DNA from: Haloechinothrix sp033042135
GTDB taxonomy: Bacteria > Actinomycetota > Actinomycetes > Mycobacteriales > Pseudonocardiaceae
Assembly (NCBI RefSeq): GCF_033042135.1
Contig: NZ_WBXM01000009.1
Location: 115,133 to 179,132 of the forward strand
Direction: 5' to 3'
DNA: 64,000 nt
This document shows positions 51,496-60,822 of this stretch, one piece after another. Both the position numbers and the translations under genes were made by a program. A model generated the notes under the pieces. The model saw only the letters and a list, made by a program, of their open reading frames with translations. It ran no database searches and was not told where the DNA came from. How positions within the stretch are numbered: the stretch's first letter is position 1; each line of letters begins with the position of its first letter.

Positions 51496-53061
51496 TCAGG
51501 TCAGTGAGAACGCCAGGTAGAAGTCGACCCTGTCGTCGATACGGCCGAGGTCCCTGCCGGTGAGCTGCTCGATCCGCTGGATCCGGTACCGCAGCGTGTT
51601 CACGTGCAGATGCAACTCCCTGGCACACTTGGTCCAGCTTCCCGAGCTGTCCAGGAACGCCCGCAGCGTCGGTACCAGGGACCCACCGTGCGCCTCGTCG
51701 TAGGCCAGTACCGGGCCGAGTACCCGCTCCCGGAACGACTGCCGCACATCATCGGGCACGGCGGCGAGCAGCATCATATGGGAGGCGAGATCCTCGTGAC
51801 CGGTCAGCACCGCCTGACCCGCACGGAGCTCGGACAGCCTGCATGCGTGCCGCGCCTCGTCGATCGCGCCCCGCAACCCCGACTCTCCGGCCACGACCCC
51901 GCTGGTGCCCAGCAGTAACCGCTCGGTTCCCAGCCCGCACGCGAGCCCGCTCGCCTCCTGCCGAAGCCGGGACACCAGCGCGGCGGGGTGGTCACCCCGC
52001 TGCTGCCTGTCCTCGTCCGGGACACCCTCGGCCGCCACCGGAACGAGCGCGACGGCCTCGCCCGCGTAGACCGCGGCCTCCCGCTGGAGCAGCTCCTCCA
52101 GCATGCCCCTGGCCAGCTCGTCGCTGCCGGAGCGCTCGCCGCCGCGTAACCGAGCCACCACCACCATCAGCGAGGCGTCGACCGGCAGGCCCGCCACTTC
52201 GAGACGTGGCCGCAGCCCCGCCGGGTCGGCACCCGAGCACACCCGCTGCACGATCTCCTCGACAAGCGGCCTGCGCTCCTGCCGCGCGCGCAGCATGCGC
52301 CGCCAGCCCGTCGCGACCAGCGCAGCCAGCTCCGCCGCCATGTGGTAGCGATCGCCGCCCCATCGCGCGCAGTCCTCGGCGAAGACCAGGAAGCAGCCGA
52401 GCACCCGGGAGGCGAACGCGCTGCCCGTGCCGTACACGGTGTGACCGTCAACCGCGGCGGGCAGGTGCCTCCCGCTGAGGTACGTCCGTGCCAGCTCCTC
52501 GCGGTGCCGCTCGTCGAGGTCCAACCCCGCGCGCGCGACCACCCGCCCGGTCGGGCCGAGCACCGCGCATCCCAACTCGAGCCTGCTGTGCACCAACCGC
52601 AGGACCTCGGCCAGCCAGTCGGCGGCCTCGGCATCGGGGTCGGCGAGGTCGCGGTGCTGGCCGAGCAGCGTGGCGACCTCGTCGGCCCGCTGCGGCCCGA
52701 GGACCCGCGACACGCGGGTGATCAGCGTGCCGAAGGCGATGTCGGCGGGCACCCGCAGCAGCGGGAGGTCCGCGGCTTCGCAGGCATCGACCAGATCGTC
52801 GGGAACGGGGTGGAACTGGTCGCCTGCGGCCAGTGCCGCCACCCCCGACTCGCACAGCGCGGCCACGAAGCTCCGGGAATCCTCCGGAGCGCGCCGCCAG
52901 ACCATCCCGGTGAGCACCAGCTCACCACCGGTCAGGTACCGGCTGGGATCCGGCAGGTCGGTCGACATCACCGAGCGGAACTCCCGTTCGAGCGCTTCCT
53001 CGGTGCCGACCAGCCGCTCCAACCGCAGCTCGGTGTCGGCGAGCAGTTCACGCAGCTTCAC
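51496..53061 (-). CDS. PucR-family transcriptional regulator
   Basis: 521 aa from a GTG with AAGGAG 6 bases upstream. The N-terminal PucR domain (about 1-120) starts MKLRELLADTELRLERLVGT. The C-terminal helix-turn-helix (HTH_30) reads TLRAFLDSSGSWTKCARELH then VNTLRYRIQRIEQLTGRDL. It is divergent from the urate oxidase/xanthine dehydrogenase operon, with 326 bases between, and is therefore the likely controller of purine catabolism. A palindrome, GGAGGATCCTCC, lies in that gap (53126-53137). Confidence 0.92.
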   Translation of the reverse strand: MKLRELLADTELRLERLVGTEEALEREFRSVMSTDLPDPSRYLTGGELVLTGMVWRRAPEDSRSFVAALCESGVAALAAGDQFHPVPDDLVDACEAADLPLLRVPADIAFGTLITRVSRVLGPQRADEVATLLGQHRDLADPDAEAADWLAEVLRLVHSRLELGCAVLGPTGRVVARAGLDLDERHREELARTYLSGRHLPAAVDGHTVYGTGSAFASRVLGCFLVFAEDCARWGGDRYHMAAELAALVATGWRRMLRARQERRPLVEEIVQRVCSGADPAGLRPRLEVAGLPVDASLMVVVARLRGGERSGSDELARGMLEELLQREAAVYAGEAVALVPVAAEGVPDEDRQQRGDHPAALVSRLRQEASGLACGLGTERLLLGTSGVVAGESGLRGAIDEARHACRLSELRAGQAVLTGHEDLASHMMLLAAVPDDVRQSFRERVLGPVLAYDEAHGGSLVPTLRAFLDSSGSWTKCARELHLHVNTLRYRIQRIEQLTGRDLGRIDDRVDFYLAFSLT

Positions 53062-53387
53062 GTCTCTCCTTCGGTTCGCCCCGCGAGCCTCCGCCCGGTC
53101 CGAGTACCACGTATCCGGCGGATTCGGAGGATCCTCCAAGAAGTCCCGCCCCGGCCACCCCGTTGTTCGTGTTCTGTGCTCCTGGTCACATCGGCGGCGT
53201 CCGGTGTTCACTGAAGGTAACGCGGCAACAGGTTTCGGAGGTCGACAGTGCACACCGGGACGAGCACCACAACCACCCCCGCGCCGGGCGCAGGCGAGGG
53301 CACCAGCCACGCGCGCGAGCATACTCAGCATGCACACCGACGTACGGGCACGGCAACCGGCGCGTTCACCGCGAGGGGGTGCCCGGC
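53062..53387. other. 326-base divergent region between the PucR gene and urate oxidase
   Basis: It contains the perfect 12-bp palindrome GGAGGATCCTCC at 53126-53137, no convincing gene, and the purine-rich site GAGGGG just before the urate oxidase ATG. An extension of the urate oxidase frame upstream is non-coding in appearance. Confidence 0.5.
53126..53137. promoter_or_regulatory. 12-bp palindrome, possible PucR-type operator
   Basis: GGAGGATCCTCC is perfectly self-complementary, 64 bases upstream of the PucR start and ~250 bases before urate oxidase. Its use by the regulator is inferred from position only; it is also a short GC-rich palindrome that could be chance. Confidence 0.35.
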
Positions 53388-54269
53388 ATGACCGGAACGA
53401 GCGTCAGGCTGGGCGCCAACCGCTACGGCAAGGCGGAGACACGGGTCGTGGCGTTGCGGCGCGACTCCGACCGGCACGAGATCACCGATGTCAACGTCAG
53501 CATCGCGCTCTCGGGTGAGCTCGCCGCCACGCACCTGACCGGCGACAACGCAGCCGTGCTTCCCACCGACACGCAGAAGAACACCGTGTACGCCTTCGCC
53601 AAGAAGTACGGCATCGACCAGCCGGAGACCTTCGCACTGCTGCTGGCGGAGCGCTTCGTGGCAGGCCAGCCGACGATCACCCACGCACGGGTGGCCATCG
53701 AGAGCTACGGCTGGCAGCGGGTGGGTGCCACCGGGCACTCCTTCGCCCGCACCGGCCCCGAAGTGCGCACCTGCGTGGTGCACCACGACGCGGAAGCCAC
53801 CCACGTCGTCTCCGGAGTGAGCGACCTGGTGCTGCTCAACTCCACCGACTCGGAGTTCTGGGGCTACCTCGTCGACGAGTACACCACGCTGGCCGAGACC
53901 ACCGACCGGATCCTGGCCACCGCGGTCACGGCGAGCTGGCGGCACGCCGATCTCCCCGCCGACCCCGCAGGCTGGGAGAAGTCCTACACCACTGCCAAGC
54001 AGGACCTGATCGACGCCTTCGCCGAGACCTACAGCTACTCGCTGCAGCAGACGCTGTACGCGATGGGGCAGCGAGTGCTGGACAACCAGCCCGGCGTGTG
54101 CGAGGCGCGGCTGTCGCTGCCGAACAAGCACCACTTCCCCGTCGATCTGACCCCGTTCGGCCTGGACAACGACGGCGAGGTCTTCTTCGCCGCCGACCGC
54201 CCGTACGGCCTGATCGAAGGCACCGTGATCCGAGACGACGCACCTGCGGCAGGGCAGGCTTGGGAGTGA
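53388..54269 (+). CDS. uox: Urate oxidase (uricase)
   Basis: 293 aa from the ATG at 53388, with GAGGGG 8 bases upstream. Family motifs are GANRYGKAETRVVALRRDSD with Lys in the active-site position, VLPTDTQKNTVYAFAKKYG with the Thr-Asp-Thr, and the C-terminal NKHHFPVDLTPFGLDNDGEV. It oxidises urate to 5-hydroxyisourate with O2, no cofactor. It is the first gene of an operon with xanthine dehydrogenase subunits. Genes for 5-hydroxyisourate hydrolase and OHCU decarboxylase are not seen in the window. Confidence 0.95.
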   Translation: MTGTSVRLGANRYGKAETRVVALRRDSDRHEITDVNVSIALSGELAATHLTGDNAAVLPTDTQKNTVYAFAKKYGIDQPETFALLLAERFVAGQPTITHARVAIESYGWQRVGATGHSFARTGPEVRTCVVHHDAEATHVVSGVSDLVLLNSTDSEFWGYLVDEYTTLAETTDRILATAVTASWRHADLPADPAGWEKSYTTAKQDLIDAFAETYSYSLQQTLYAMGQRVLDNQPGVCEARLSLPNKHHFPVDLTPFGLDNDGEVFFAADRPYGLIEGTVIRDDAPAAGQAWE

Positions 54270-54274
54270 CCACC

Positions 54275-55156
54275 ATGGACTTCATCCGACCGTCGACCTG
54301 GCAGGAGGCGCTGGAAGCCCGCTCGGCCGTACCGGGCGCGGTGGCCATCGCGGGCGGCACCGACGTCATGGTCGAACTGAACTTCGACCACCACCGGCCA
54401 CCGGCGCTCATCGACCTCACTGGCATAGCGGAGCTCGGCCGGTGGCGTATCGACAGGGCAGGCGACGGCAACGGAAGCGGCGGCGATACCGTGCGGCTCG
54501 GCGCCACCGTCAGCTACACCACGGTCATCGACGAGCTCGCCGAGCAGCTGCCCGGGCTGGCGTTGGCGGCTCGCACCGTAGGCTCGCCGCAGATCCGCAA
54601 CCGCGGAACCGTCGCGGGCAACCTGGGGGCGGGCTCGCCTGCGGGCGACAGCCACCCCCCGCTGCTGGCCTCGGGCGCCACCGTGGAGGTCGAGTCGGTT
54701 CGCGGAGCGCGCTCGGTTCCCATCGACGACTTCTACACCGGGGTCAAGCGCACCGCACTCGCCGACGACGAGCTGATCAGGGAGATCATCGTCCCCGCGG
54801 CGCGCGGCCCCCAGCAGTTCTCCAAGATCGGCACGCGCAACGCCATGGTGATCGCGGTGTGCTCGTTCGCGGTCGCACTCGATCCGCGCGAGCGCACCGT
54901 GACCACCGGGCTCGGCTCGGCGGCTCCGACGCCGCGGCACGCCAGCGACGCCGAGAGTTACGCAGCCGAACAGCTGCCGTGGCACGACCGCGACCCGCTC
55001 GCCGATGCGGTGGCGCGCCGCTTCGGCGAGCTCGTCGCCGCGGCGGCCTCGCCGATCGACGACGTCCGAGGGCAAGCCGACTACCGCAGCCACGCACTGT
55101 CCGTAATGGCCCGCCGCACACTCGGTTGGGCATGGGAGGAGTACCGATGCGCCTGA
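54275..55156 (+). CDS. Xanthine dehydrogenase-family FAD-binding subunit
   Basis: 293 aa from the ATG at 54275 (GGGAG 9 bases upstream); a GTG at 54266 overlapping the uricase stop is an alternative. It has the FAD subunit motifs VAIAGGTDVMVEL (pyrophosphate-binding) and TVGSPQIRNRGTVAGNLGAG, then SPAGDSHPPLLASGA. It is the medium subunit (CoxM/XdhB type). The stop overlaps the start of the [2Fe-2S] subunit gene. Confidence 0.92.
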   Translation: MDFIRPSTWQEALEARSAVPGAVAIAGGTDVMVELNFDHHRPPALIDLTGIAELGRWRIDRAGDGNGSGGDTVRLGATVSYTTVIDELAEQLPGLALAARTVGSPQIRNRGTVAGNLGAGSPAGDSHPPLLASGATVEVESVRGARSVPIDDFYTGVKRTALADDELIREIIVPAARGPQQFSKIGTRNAMVIAVCSFAVALDPRERTVTTGLGSAAPTPRHASDAESYAAEQLPWHDRDPLADAVARRFGELVAAAASPIDDVRGQADYRSHALSVMARRTLGWAWEEYRCA

Positions 55157-55626
55157 ACCTGACCATCAATGGTGCCCGGCACACCGCAGACGACGTCTGG
55201 CCGGGAGAGAGCCTGCTCTACGTGCTGCGTGAACGGCTCGGGTTGGCCGGCTCGAAGAACGCGTGCGAGCAGGGCGAGTGCGGCTCCTGCACGGTCTATT
55301 TCGACGGCACACCCGCCTGCTCCTGCCTGATCGCGGCAGGCCAGGCCGACGGGCACGACGTCGTCACCGTCGAGGGCATCGCCGAGGGCGAGGACGCGCT
55401 GCACCCCGTACAGCAAGCGTTCGTGGACGCGGGTGCGGTGCAGTGCGGCTTCTGCACCCCTGGGCTCATCGTCGCGGCGCACAACCTGGTGGAGCGGCAC
55501 GACGATCCCAGCGACGAGGAAATCCGCGAGGAGCTCGCGGGCAACTTGTGCCGCTGCACCGGCTACGAGAAGATCATCGACGCGGTGCACCTGGCGGCCG
55601 AGCGCAAGCAGGAGGCCGGTTCGTGA
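55147..55626 (+). CDS. Xanthine dehydrogenase-family [2Fe-2S] subunit
   Basis: 159 aa. The N-terminal plant-type cluster is ligated by Cys 40, 45, 48 (CEQGECGSC) and one of Cys 58/60. The C-terminal cluster uses QCGFCTPG and the pair in NLCRCTGY. It is the small electron-transfer subunit. It overlaps the preceding FAD subunit (10 bases) and is followed by GTGA overlap with the amidohydrolase. Confidence 0.94.
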   Translation: MRLNLTINGARHTADDVWPGESLLYVLRERLGLAGSKNACEQGECGSCTVYFDGTPACSCLIAAGQADGHDVVTVEGIAEGEDALHPVQQAFVDAGAVQCGFCTPGLIVAAHNLVERHDDPSDEEIREELAGNLCRCTGYEKIIDAVHLAAERKQEAGS

Positions 55627-57023
55627 TCATCATCGAGAACTGCGCCATCGCCACGGTCGATACCGCGGGCACCGAGTACGCCAGCGGCCACGTCGTCGTC
55701 GACGGTAACCGCATCGTCGCGGTCGGCGCCGGACCGGCCCCGGTCCCGGCTGGCGAGGGCGCCCGCCGGGTGCGCCACGTCGACGGCACCGGGTGTCTGG
55801 CCACGCCTGGCCTGGTCAACACCCACCACCACCTCTATCAGTGGATCACCAGGGGGCTGGCCACCGACGCCACGCTGTTCGAGTGGCTCACCGAGCTGTA
55901 CCCGGTGTGGGCGCGTATCGACGCGGCCGACGTGCATGCCGCGGCCAGGGCCGGGTTGGGGTGGTTGGCGCTGAGCGGCTGCACCACCAGCACCGACCAC
56001 CACTACGTGTTCCCCGACGGCGCGGGCGATGTGCTGGCCGCCGAGATCGAAGCGGCCAGGAGCATCGGGCTGCGATTCCACCCCACAAGAGGGTCGATGG
56101 ACCGGGGTCGTTCCGACGGCGGCCTGCCCCCTGACGAGGTGGTGGAGGACATCGACACGATCCTGGCGGCGACCGAGGCGGCGATCGACACCTACCACGA
56201 TCCGTCGCCGGAGGCGATGCTACGCATCGGCATCGCCCCGTGCTCGCCGTTCTCGGTGTCGGACAGGCTGCTCGCCGAGGCGCGCCAGCTGGCCACACGG
56301 CGCGGCGTCATGCTGCACACGCACCTGGCCGAAACCACTGACGAGGAGGAGTTCTGCCAGGCCACCCACGGCTGCACGCCGGTGGAGTACCTCGACTCAC
56401 TCGGCTGGCTGGGTGAGGACGTGTGGCTCGCCCACTGCGTGCACCTGTCGGATGGGGCCGTCAAGCGGCTCGGCGCCACCGGCACCGGTGTCGCCCACTG
56501 CCCCAGCTCCAACGCACGCCTCGGCGCTGGGTTGGCACCCGCCGCCGACCTGCTGGAGGCGGGAGTGCCGGTGGGCCTCGGCGTGGACGGCGCCGCCTCG
56601 CAGGAATCGGGCCTGCTCGCCGAGGAGCTGCGGCAGGCGCTGTACGTGGCGCGGTTGCGCGGGGGACCGACCGCGCTGCGCGCGCGCCAGGCACTGGCGA
56701 TGGGCACCATCGGCGGGGCTCGCTGTATCGGCAGGCAGGCCGAGCTGGGCTCGCTGGAAGCGGGCAAGCTCGCCGACATCGCGCTGTGGCGGCTCGACGG
56801 GCTCGGCCACGCCGACATCACCGACCCGGTCGCCGCGCTTGTTCTCGGGCCGCCCGCACCGCTGGAACTACTCACCGTCAACGGCGGGGTCGTCGTCTCC
56901 GGCGGCGAGCTACGCACGGCAAGCCACACCGAGCTCGCCGCATCAGCCCGCGCCGCGCACCGCGGGCTGATGGCACGCGACCCCGAGCACCCCGAGCACA
57001 CTCACCAAGGGAGGACGTCATGA
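55623..57023 (+). CDS. Amidohydrolase, 8-oxoguanine deaminase/guanine deaminase-like
   Basis: 466 aa; GTG 55623 has AGGAGG 8 bases upstream and overlaps the previous stop. Metal site: the H-x-H in VNTHHHLYQ, His in HTHLAETTD, His in AHCVHL, Asp in LGVDGAAS. LFEWLTELYPVWARI and SSNARLGAG fit the aminohydrolase subfamily with 8-oxoguanine deaminase (EC 3.5.4.32). It deaminates a purine, giving xanthine- or urate-type products for the adjacent XDH and uricase. It lies between two XDH subunit genes. Confidence 0.88.
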   Translation: MIIIENCAIATVDTAGTEYASGHVVVDGNRIVAVGAGPAPVPAGEGARRVRHVDGTGCLATPGLVNTHHHLYQWITRGLATDATLFEWLTELYPVWARIDAADVHAAARAGLGWLALSGCTTSTDHHYVFPDGAGDVLAAEIEAARSIGLRFHPTRGSMDRGRSDGGLPPDEVVEDIDTILAATEAAIDTYHDPSPEAMLRIGIAPCSPFSVSDRLLAEARQLATRRGVMLHTHLAETTDEEEFCQATHGCTPVEYLDSLGWLGEDVWLAHCVHLSDGAVKRLGATGTGVAHCPSSNARLGAGLAPAADLLEAGVPVGLGVDGAASQESGLLAEELRQALYVARLRGGPTALRARQALAMGTIGGARCIGRQAELGSLEAGKLADIALWRLDGLGHADITDPVAALVLGPPAPLELLTVNGGVVVSGGELRTASHTELAASARAAHRGLMARDPEHPEHTHQGRTS

Positions 57024-59323
57024 CCGTCGGTGTCCCGGAGAACCTGGCCTCGGCCACCCGAGGGGGCGTCGGGCAAAGCCCGAACCGCCCGGACGGCACC
57101 CGGAAGGTCACCGGGCAGTTCGCGTACTCCTCCGATCTGTGGCACGACGAGATGCTGTGGGGCGTGACGCTGCGCAGTCCCCACCCGCACGCGCGGATCC
57201 GCTCCATCGACATCAGCGCGGCCCTGGCGACCAGCGGGGTGTACGCGGTGCTGACCCACGCCGACGTCCCCGGCGAGAAGTACTACGGGTTGGAGGAGAA
57301 CGACCAGCCGGTGCTGGCCGTGGACACGGTGCGGTTCCAGGGTGAGCCGGTGGCGCTGGTGGCCGCCGAGCACCCGGAGACCGCGCGCCGGGCGATGGAC
57401 AAGATCGTGGTGGACTACGAGGTCCTCGAGCCGCTGACCGACTCGCGGGCGGCGGCGTTCGACCCCGACGTCCCACGGCTGCACGAGCACGGCAACGTGG
57501 TGCGCCACCAACCGGTCCGGGTCGGCGACGTGGCGGCCGCCAGGAACCGCGCCGACGTCGTGGTGCGCGGCGAGTACGAGATCGGCATGCAGGACCAGGC
57601 CTTCCTCGGCCCGGAGTCCGGGCTGGCGGTGCCTGCCGAGGACGGCGGGGTCGACCTGTACGTGGCCACCCAGTGGATGCACACCGACCTGCGACAGGTC
57701 GCACCGTGTCTCGGCCTGCCAGAGGAGAAAGTGCGGATGACGCTGTCCGGGGTCGGCGGCGCGTTCGGAGCCCGCGAAGACCTGTCGATGCAGGTGCACG
57801 CCGCGATGCTGGCGATGCACACTGGCAGGCCGATCAAGATCGTGTACAACCGCGAGGAATCCTTCTACGGTCACGTGCACCGCCACCCCGCCAGGATGCG
57901 GTACGAGCACGGCGCGACCGCCGACGGCAAGCTCGTCTACGCGACCGCCGAGATCGTGCTTGACGGCGGCGCCTACGCCTCCTCGACCACGAACGTGGTG
58001 GGTAACGCTGCCTCGCTCGGGGTGGGGCCCTACATCGTGCCGAACATCGCCGTCGACGCCTACGGGGTGTACACCAACAACCCGCCGTGCGGGGCGATGC
58101 GCGGGTTCGGCGCGGTCCAGGCCTGCTACGCGTACGAATCGCAAATGGACAAGCTGGCGCGGGAACTCGGCATGCACCCGCTCGAAGTGCGCCGGGTCAA
58201 CGCGATCCACCAGGGCGCTTCGATCGCCACCGGCCAGGTGGTGGACACCCCCGCCCCGCTTGCCGAGATGTTGCAGCGGGTGCGCGAGACCCCGATGCCT
58301 GCCGAGCGGGACAGCAGCGATGTCCGCAACCTCCCCGGCGGCGCGTCGAACACCACCCACGGCGAGGGTGTCCGGCGCGGTGTGGGCTACGCCGTCGGGC
58401 TGAAGAACATCTGTTTCTCCGAAGGCTTCGACGACTACTCCACCGCGCGCGTACGTCTCGAGGTGGTCGGCGGCGAGCCTGCGGCACTGGTGCACACCGC
58501 GGCCGCCGAGGTCGGCCAGGGTCTGGTGACCCTGGAGGGCCAGATCGCCCGCACCGAACTCGGGATCGAGCGGGTCACCATCGCTCCCGCAGACACCCAG
58601 GTCGGTGACGCCGGGTCGTCCTCGGCCTCGCGCCAGTCCTACATGACCGGCGGCGCGGTCAAGGCGGCCTGCGAGGCGATCAGGGAACGACTGTTCGCAC
58701 GCGCGGCGCAACGGTTCGACGTCGACGCGAGCGAGCTCAGCCTCGCGGGCGGCAAGGTGGTCGCCGAGCGCGCGGGCGTGCTTGCCGCCGTAGCCGATCT
58801 GCTCGGTGACGAGGCGATCGAGGAGACCCGCGAGTTCCACCATCGCCCGACCACGAGCATGGACCCGGAGACCGGCCAGGGCAACACCCACACCCAGCTC
58901 GCGCTGTGCGTACACCGTGCCGTGGTCGACGTCGACGTGGATCTCGGGTTACTCAAGGTGGTCGAGCTGGCCGCCGTGCAGGATGTGGGGAAGATCCTCA
59001 ACCGGGTCTCGCTCGAAGGCCAGATCCAGGGCGCCACCGCCCAGGGCCTCGGGCTCGCGGTGATGGAGGAGATCCAGCTCGCTGGCGGCATGGTGCGCAA
59101 CGCCTCGTTCACCGACTACCTCATCCCGACGATCCTGGACATGCCGCCGATGCGTCTGGACATCCTGGAGTACGCGGATCCGAACGCGCCGTACGGACTA
59201 CGCGGCGCGGGCGAGCCAGCCACGCTCTCCTCGACCCCGGCGATCGCCGCGGCGATCAGGGACGCCACCGGGCTGGACATCGACCGCGTCCCGGTACGCC
59301 CGCACGACATCGTGACTGGCTGA
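57020..59323 (+). CDS. Xanthine dehydrogenase-family molybdopterin subunit
   Basis: 767 aa; the ATG at 57020 overlaps the amidohydrolase stop (ATGA), with GGGAGG 5 bases upstream. It is a xanthine oxidase-family Mo-cofactor subunit: FLGPESGLAVP, GGVGGAFGAREDLSM-like loops (VGGAFGAREDLSMQVHAAML), MRGFGAVQACYAYE, and GLRGAGEPATLSS with the catalytic Glu at ~732. Hydroxylates a purine with electrons passing to [2Fe-2S] and FAD subunits encoded upstream. It ends the operon, before a strong terminator. Confidence 0.95.
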   Translation: MTVGVPENLASATRGGVGQSPNRPDGTRKVTGQFAYSSDLWHDEMLWGVTLRSPHPHARIRSIDISAALATSGVYAVLTHADVPGEKYYGLEENDQPVLAVDTVRFQGEPVALVAAEHPETARRAMDKIVVDYEVLEPLTDSRAAAFDPDVPRLHEHGNVVRHQPVRVGDVAAARNRADVVVRGEYEIGMQDQAFLGPESGLAVPAEDGGVDLYVATQWMHTDLRQVAPCLGLPEEKVRMTLSGVGGAFGAREDLSMQVHAAMLAMHTGRPIKIVYNREESFYGHVHRHPARMRYEHGATADGKLVYATAEIVLDGGAYASSTTNVVGNAASLGVGPYIVPNIAVDAYGVYTNNPPCGAMRGFGAVQACYAYESQMDKLARELGMHPLEVRRVNAIHQGASIATGQVVDTPAPLAEMLQRVRETPMPAERDSSDVRNLPGGASNTTHGEGVRRGVGYAVGLKNICFSEGFDDYSTARVRLEVVGGEPAALVHTAAAEVGQGLVTLEGQIARTELGIERVTIAPADTQVGDAGSSSASRQSYMTGGAVKAACEAIRERLFARAAQRFDVDASELSLAGGKVVAERAGVLAAVADLLGDEAIEETREFHHRPTTSMDPETGQGNTHTQLALCVHRAVVDVDVDLGLLKVVELAAVQDVGKILNRVSLEGQIQGATAQGLGLAVMEEIQLAGGMVRNASFTDYLIPTILDMPPMRLDILEYADPNAPYGLRGAGEPATLSSTPAIAAAIRDATGLDIDRVPVRPHDIVTG

Positions 59324-59345
59324 CACGGTTCCGGGCAGCTCACCC

Positions 59346-59380
59346 GTCCCCGGTCGCACCCCCGTGGCGCGACCGGGGAC
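59346..59380. terminator. Strong hairpin terminator after the purine operon
   Basis: GTCCCCGGTCGC (59346-59357) and GCGACCGGGGAC (59369-59380) form a perfect 12-bp stem with an 11-base loop, 22 bases past the stop. AATTGTT follows on the plus strand. Confidence 0.8.
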
Positions 59381-59414
59381 AATTGTTCTCGGCACTATTA
59401 TCAATAAACTACAA

Positions 59415-59442
59415 TTGATTTTTCTCGGCGATTCGATACCCT
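59415..59442 (+). promoter_or_regulatory. Probable promoter of the first secreted His-rich protein gene
   Basis: TTGATT (59415-59420), 16 bases, TACCCT (59437-59442), in the only AT-rich stretch of the neighbourhood. It would give a leader of about 240 bases before the GTG at 59692, which contains the inverted repeat at 59595-59615. Confidence 0.4.
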
Positions 59443-59594
59443 ACTAGTCAGTAGATTACGCGATGGAGCGAACACGTCTCGCGTCTCGCGGGCCTCACTG
59501 ACGACCAGGTGCTGCTGGGGCCTTCGGGCGCACGATGCCGATCGCGTAGCGACCGCACCGGCGCCGGGGAGCGCGATTGATGAATGCTCGCAGA

Positions 59595-59615
59595 GATTAT
59601 CACCAACTGATAATC
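59595..59615. promoter_or_regulatory. 21-bp inverted repeat in the leader of the secreted protein gene
   Basis: GATTATCA (59595-59602) and TGATAATC (59608-59615) are perfect complements around CCAAC. The AT-rich arms stand out in this high-GC DNA. It may be an operator (for instance of a metal- or stress-responsive regulator), about 75 bases before the start codon. Which regulator is not known. Confidence 0.5.
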
Positions 59616-59691
59616 GAACGAGCCGCGTGCTCGCGACATTCCCCGGATTTTCATCACCGAAGTGAGCACTCGTGACAGAAAGGAGACCGGC

Positions 59692-60822
59692 GTGTCCCGC
59701 AGATCACGAATTTTCATGAGCCTGGTCGCCTGCTCGGCTCTCGCCGCGGCAACCGTCGCCGCCCCCGCCACCGCAGGCGCGGCGACCGGCAGCGACGACA
59801 CCGGCGGTGCCGAACCCCCCGCGGAGCTCGTCGACGAGTTCGGCGTGGACGCGCTCAGCGAGCCCCAGATCACCGAGCAGCGGAGCCTGTTCGGCGGCGC
59901 GCGGGAGTCCACAATCCGTATCGGGCCGGTCATCGCCGAAGCGCACGAGCACGACGATGACGATCACGACGGTGGGCACGAAGCCGGCTCGGGCCACGGT
60001 ACGCACGGTGACGGCCCACGCGGGCCCGAGGAGAAGGCGCACGGCACCCACACCACGATCGCCGCACCGGTGCCGATGCCGTGCTGGCTGCTGTCCTGCT
60101 ACATCACCTCTGTGGAGCCGGATCTGACCTACAAAGACGGCAGCCGCGCCAACTACGACACCGACATCATGCTCCACCACGCCGTGCTCTTCGACCGCTC
60201 CCGCGAGGACATCACCTGCGCCGACGAAACCCTCGGCCTCGCGGGACAGCGCATCTTCGCCGCAGGAAACGAACGCACCGGCGGCCAGATCCCGGAAGGT
60301 TACGGCCTCCCGATCGGCCCTGTTCCGCTACTGTGGAGTGTGGTCGAGCTCGAGAACTTCGCGCCGGAGGCGCAGGCGGTGTTCTTCGACATGACTGTCG
60401 AGGCGACCCCCTCACTACTCGACTCCGGCGTCACGGAGGTGACGCCGGTGTGGTGGGACGTGGCCAACTGCACCTTCGACTCCCACCACCACGTCCCAGA
60501 AGGCGAATCCACCACCACCTGGCAATGGGAATCCACCCTCACCGGCACCCTCCACGCCGCAGGCGGACACCTCCACGACGGCGGCGACACCCTCACCCTG
60601 CACAACCGCACCACCGGCGACGAACTCTGCGCCTCCCACGCCGACTACGGCAACGACCCCGCCTACCTCGGCCACATCGACACCATGACCACCTGCACCG
60701 ACGGCAACCTCGGCACCATCACCCAAGGAGACACCCTCGAACTCGTCAGCGACTACCACAGCCACTACCCCCAACACAACGCCATGTCCATCATGATCGG
60801 ATTCGTCGAAGAAACCGACTGA
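59692..60822 (+). CDS. Secreted His-rich protein, copy 1 (possible copper-type II monooxygenase-like fold)
   Basis: 376 aa from a GTG with AGGAG 7 bases upstream. Signal peptide about 1-29 (SRRSRIFMSLVACSALAAAT). A His/Asp-rich stretch follows (AHEHDDDDHDGGHEAGSGHG). The domain from about residue 125 has IMLHHAVLF, SHHHVPEGE, AAGGHLHDGGDTLTLHNRTT and a final HSHYPQHNAMSIMIG. The paired HH and HxH motifs, late Met and multiple Cys recall the peptidylglycine/dopamine monooxygenase copper fold, but this is inference. The last ~230 codons are nearly identical to those of copy 2 at 62887. It converges on mgtE, 18 bases apart. Confidence 0.8.
   Translation: MSRRSRIFMSLVACSALAAATVAAPATAGAATGSDDTGGAEPPAELVDEFGVDALSEPQITEQRSLFGGARESTIRIGPVIAEAHEHDDDDHDGGHEAGSGHGTHGDGPRGPEEKAHGTHTTIAAPVPMPCWLLSCYITSVEPDLTYKDGSRANYDTDIMLHHAVLFDRSREDITCADETLGLAGQRIFAAGNERTGGQIPEGYGLPIGPVPLLWSVVELENFAPEAQAVFFDMTVEATPSLLDSGVTEVTPVWWDVANCTFDSHHHVPEGESTTTWQWESTLTGTLHAAGGHLHDGGDTLTLHNRTTGDELCASHADYGNDPAYLGHIDTMTTCTDGNLGTITQGDTLELVSDYHSHYPQHNAMSIMIGFVEETD

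Noticed and set aside
56423..57019. Upstream extension of the XDH Mo-subunit frame
   Set aside because: It overlaps the intact deaminase gene; the ATG at 57020 with GGGAGG and ATGA overlap is the better start.
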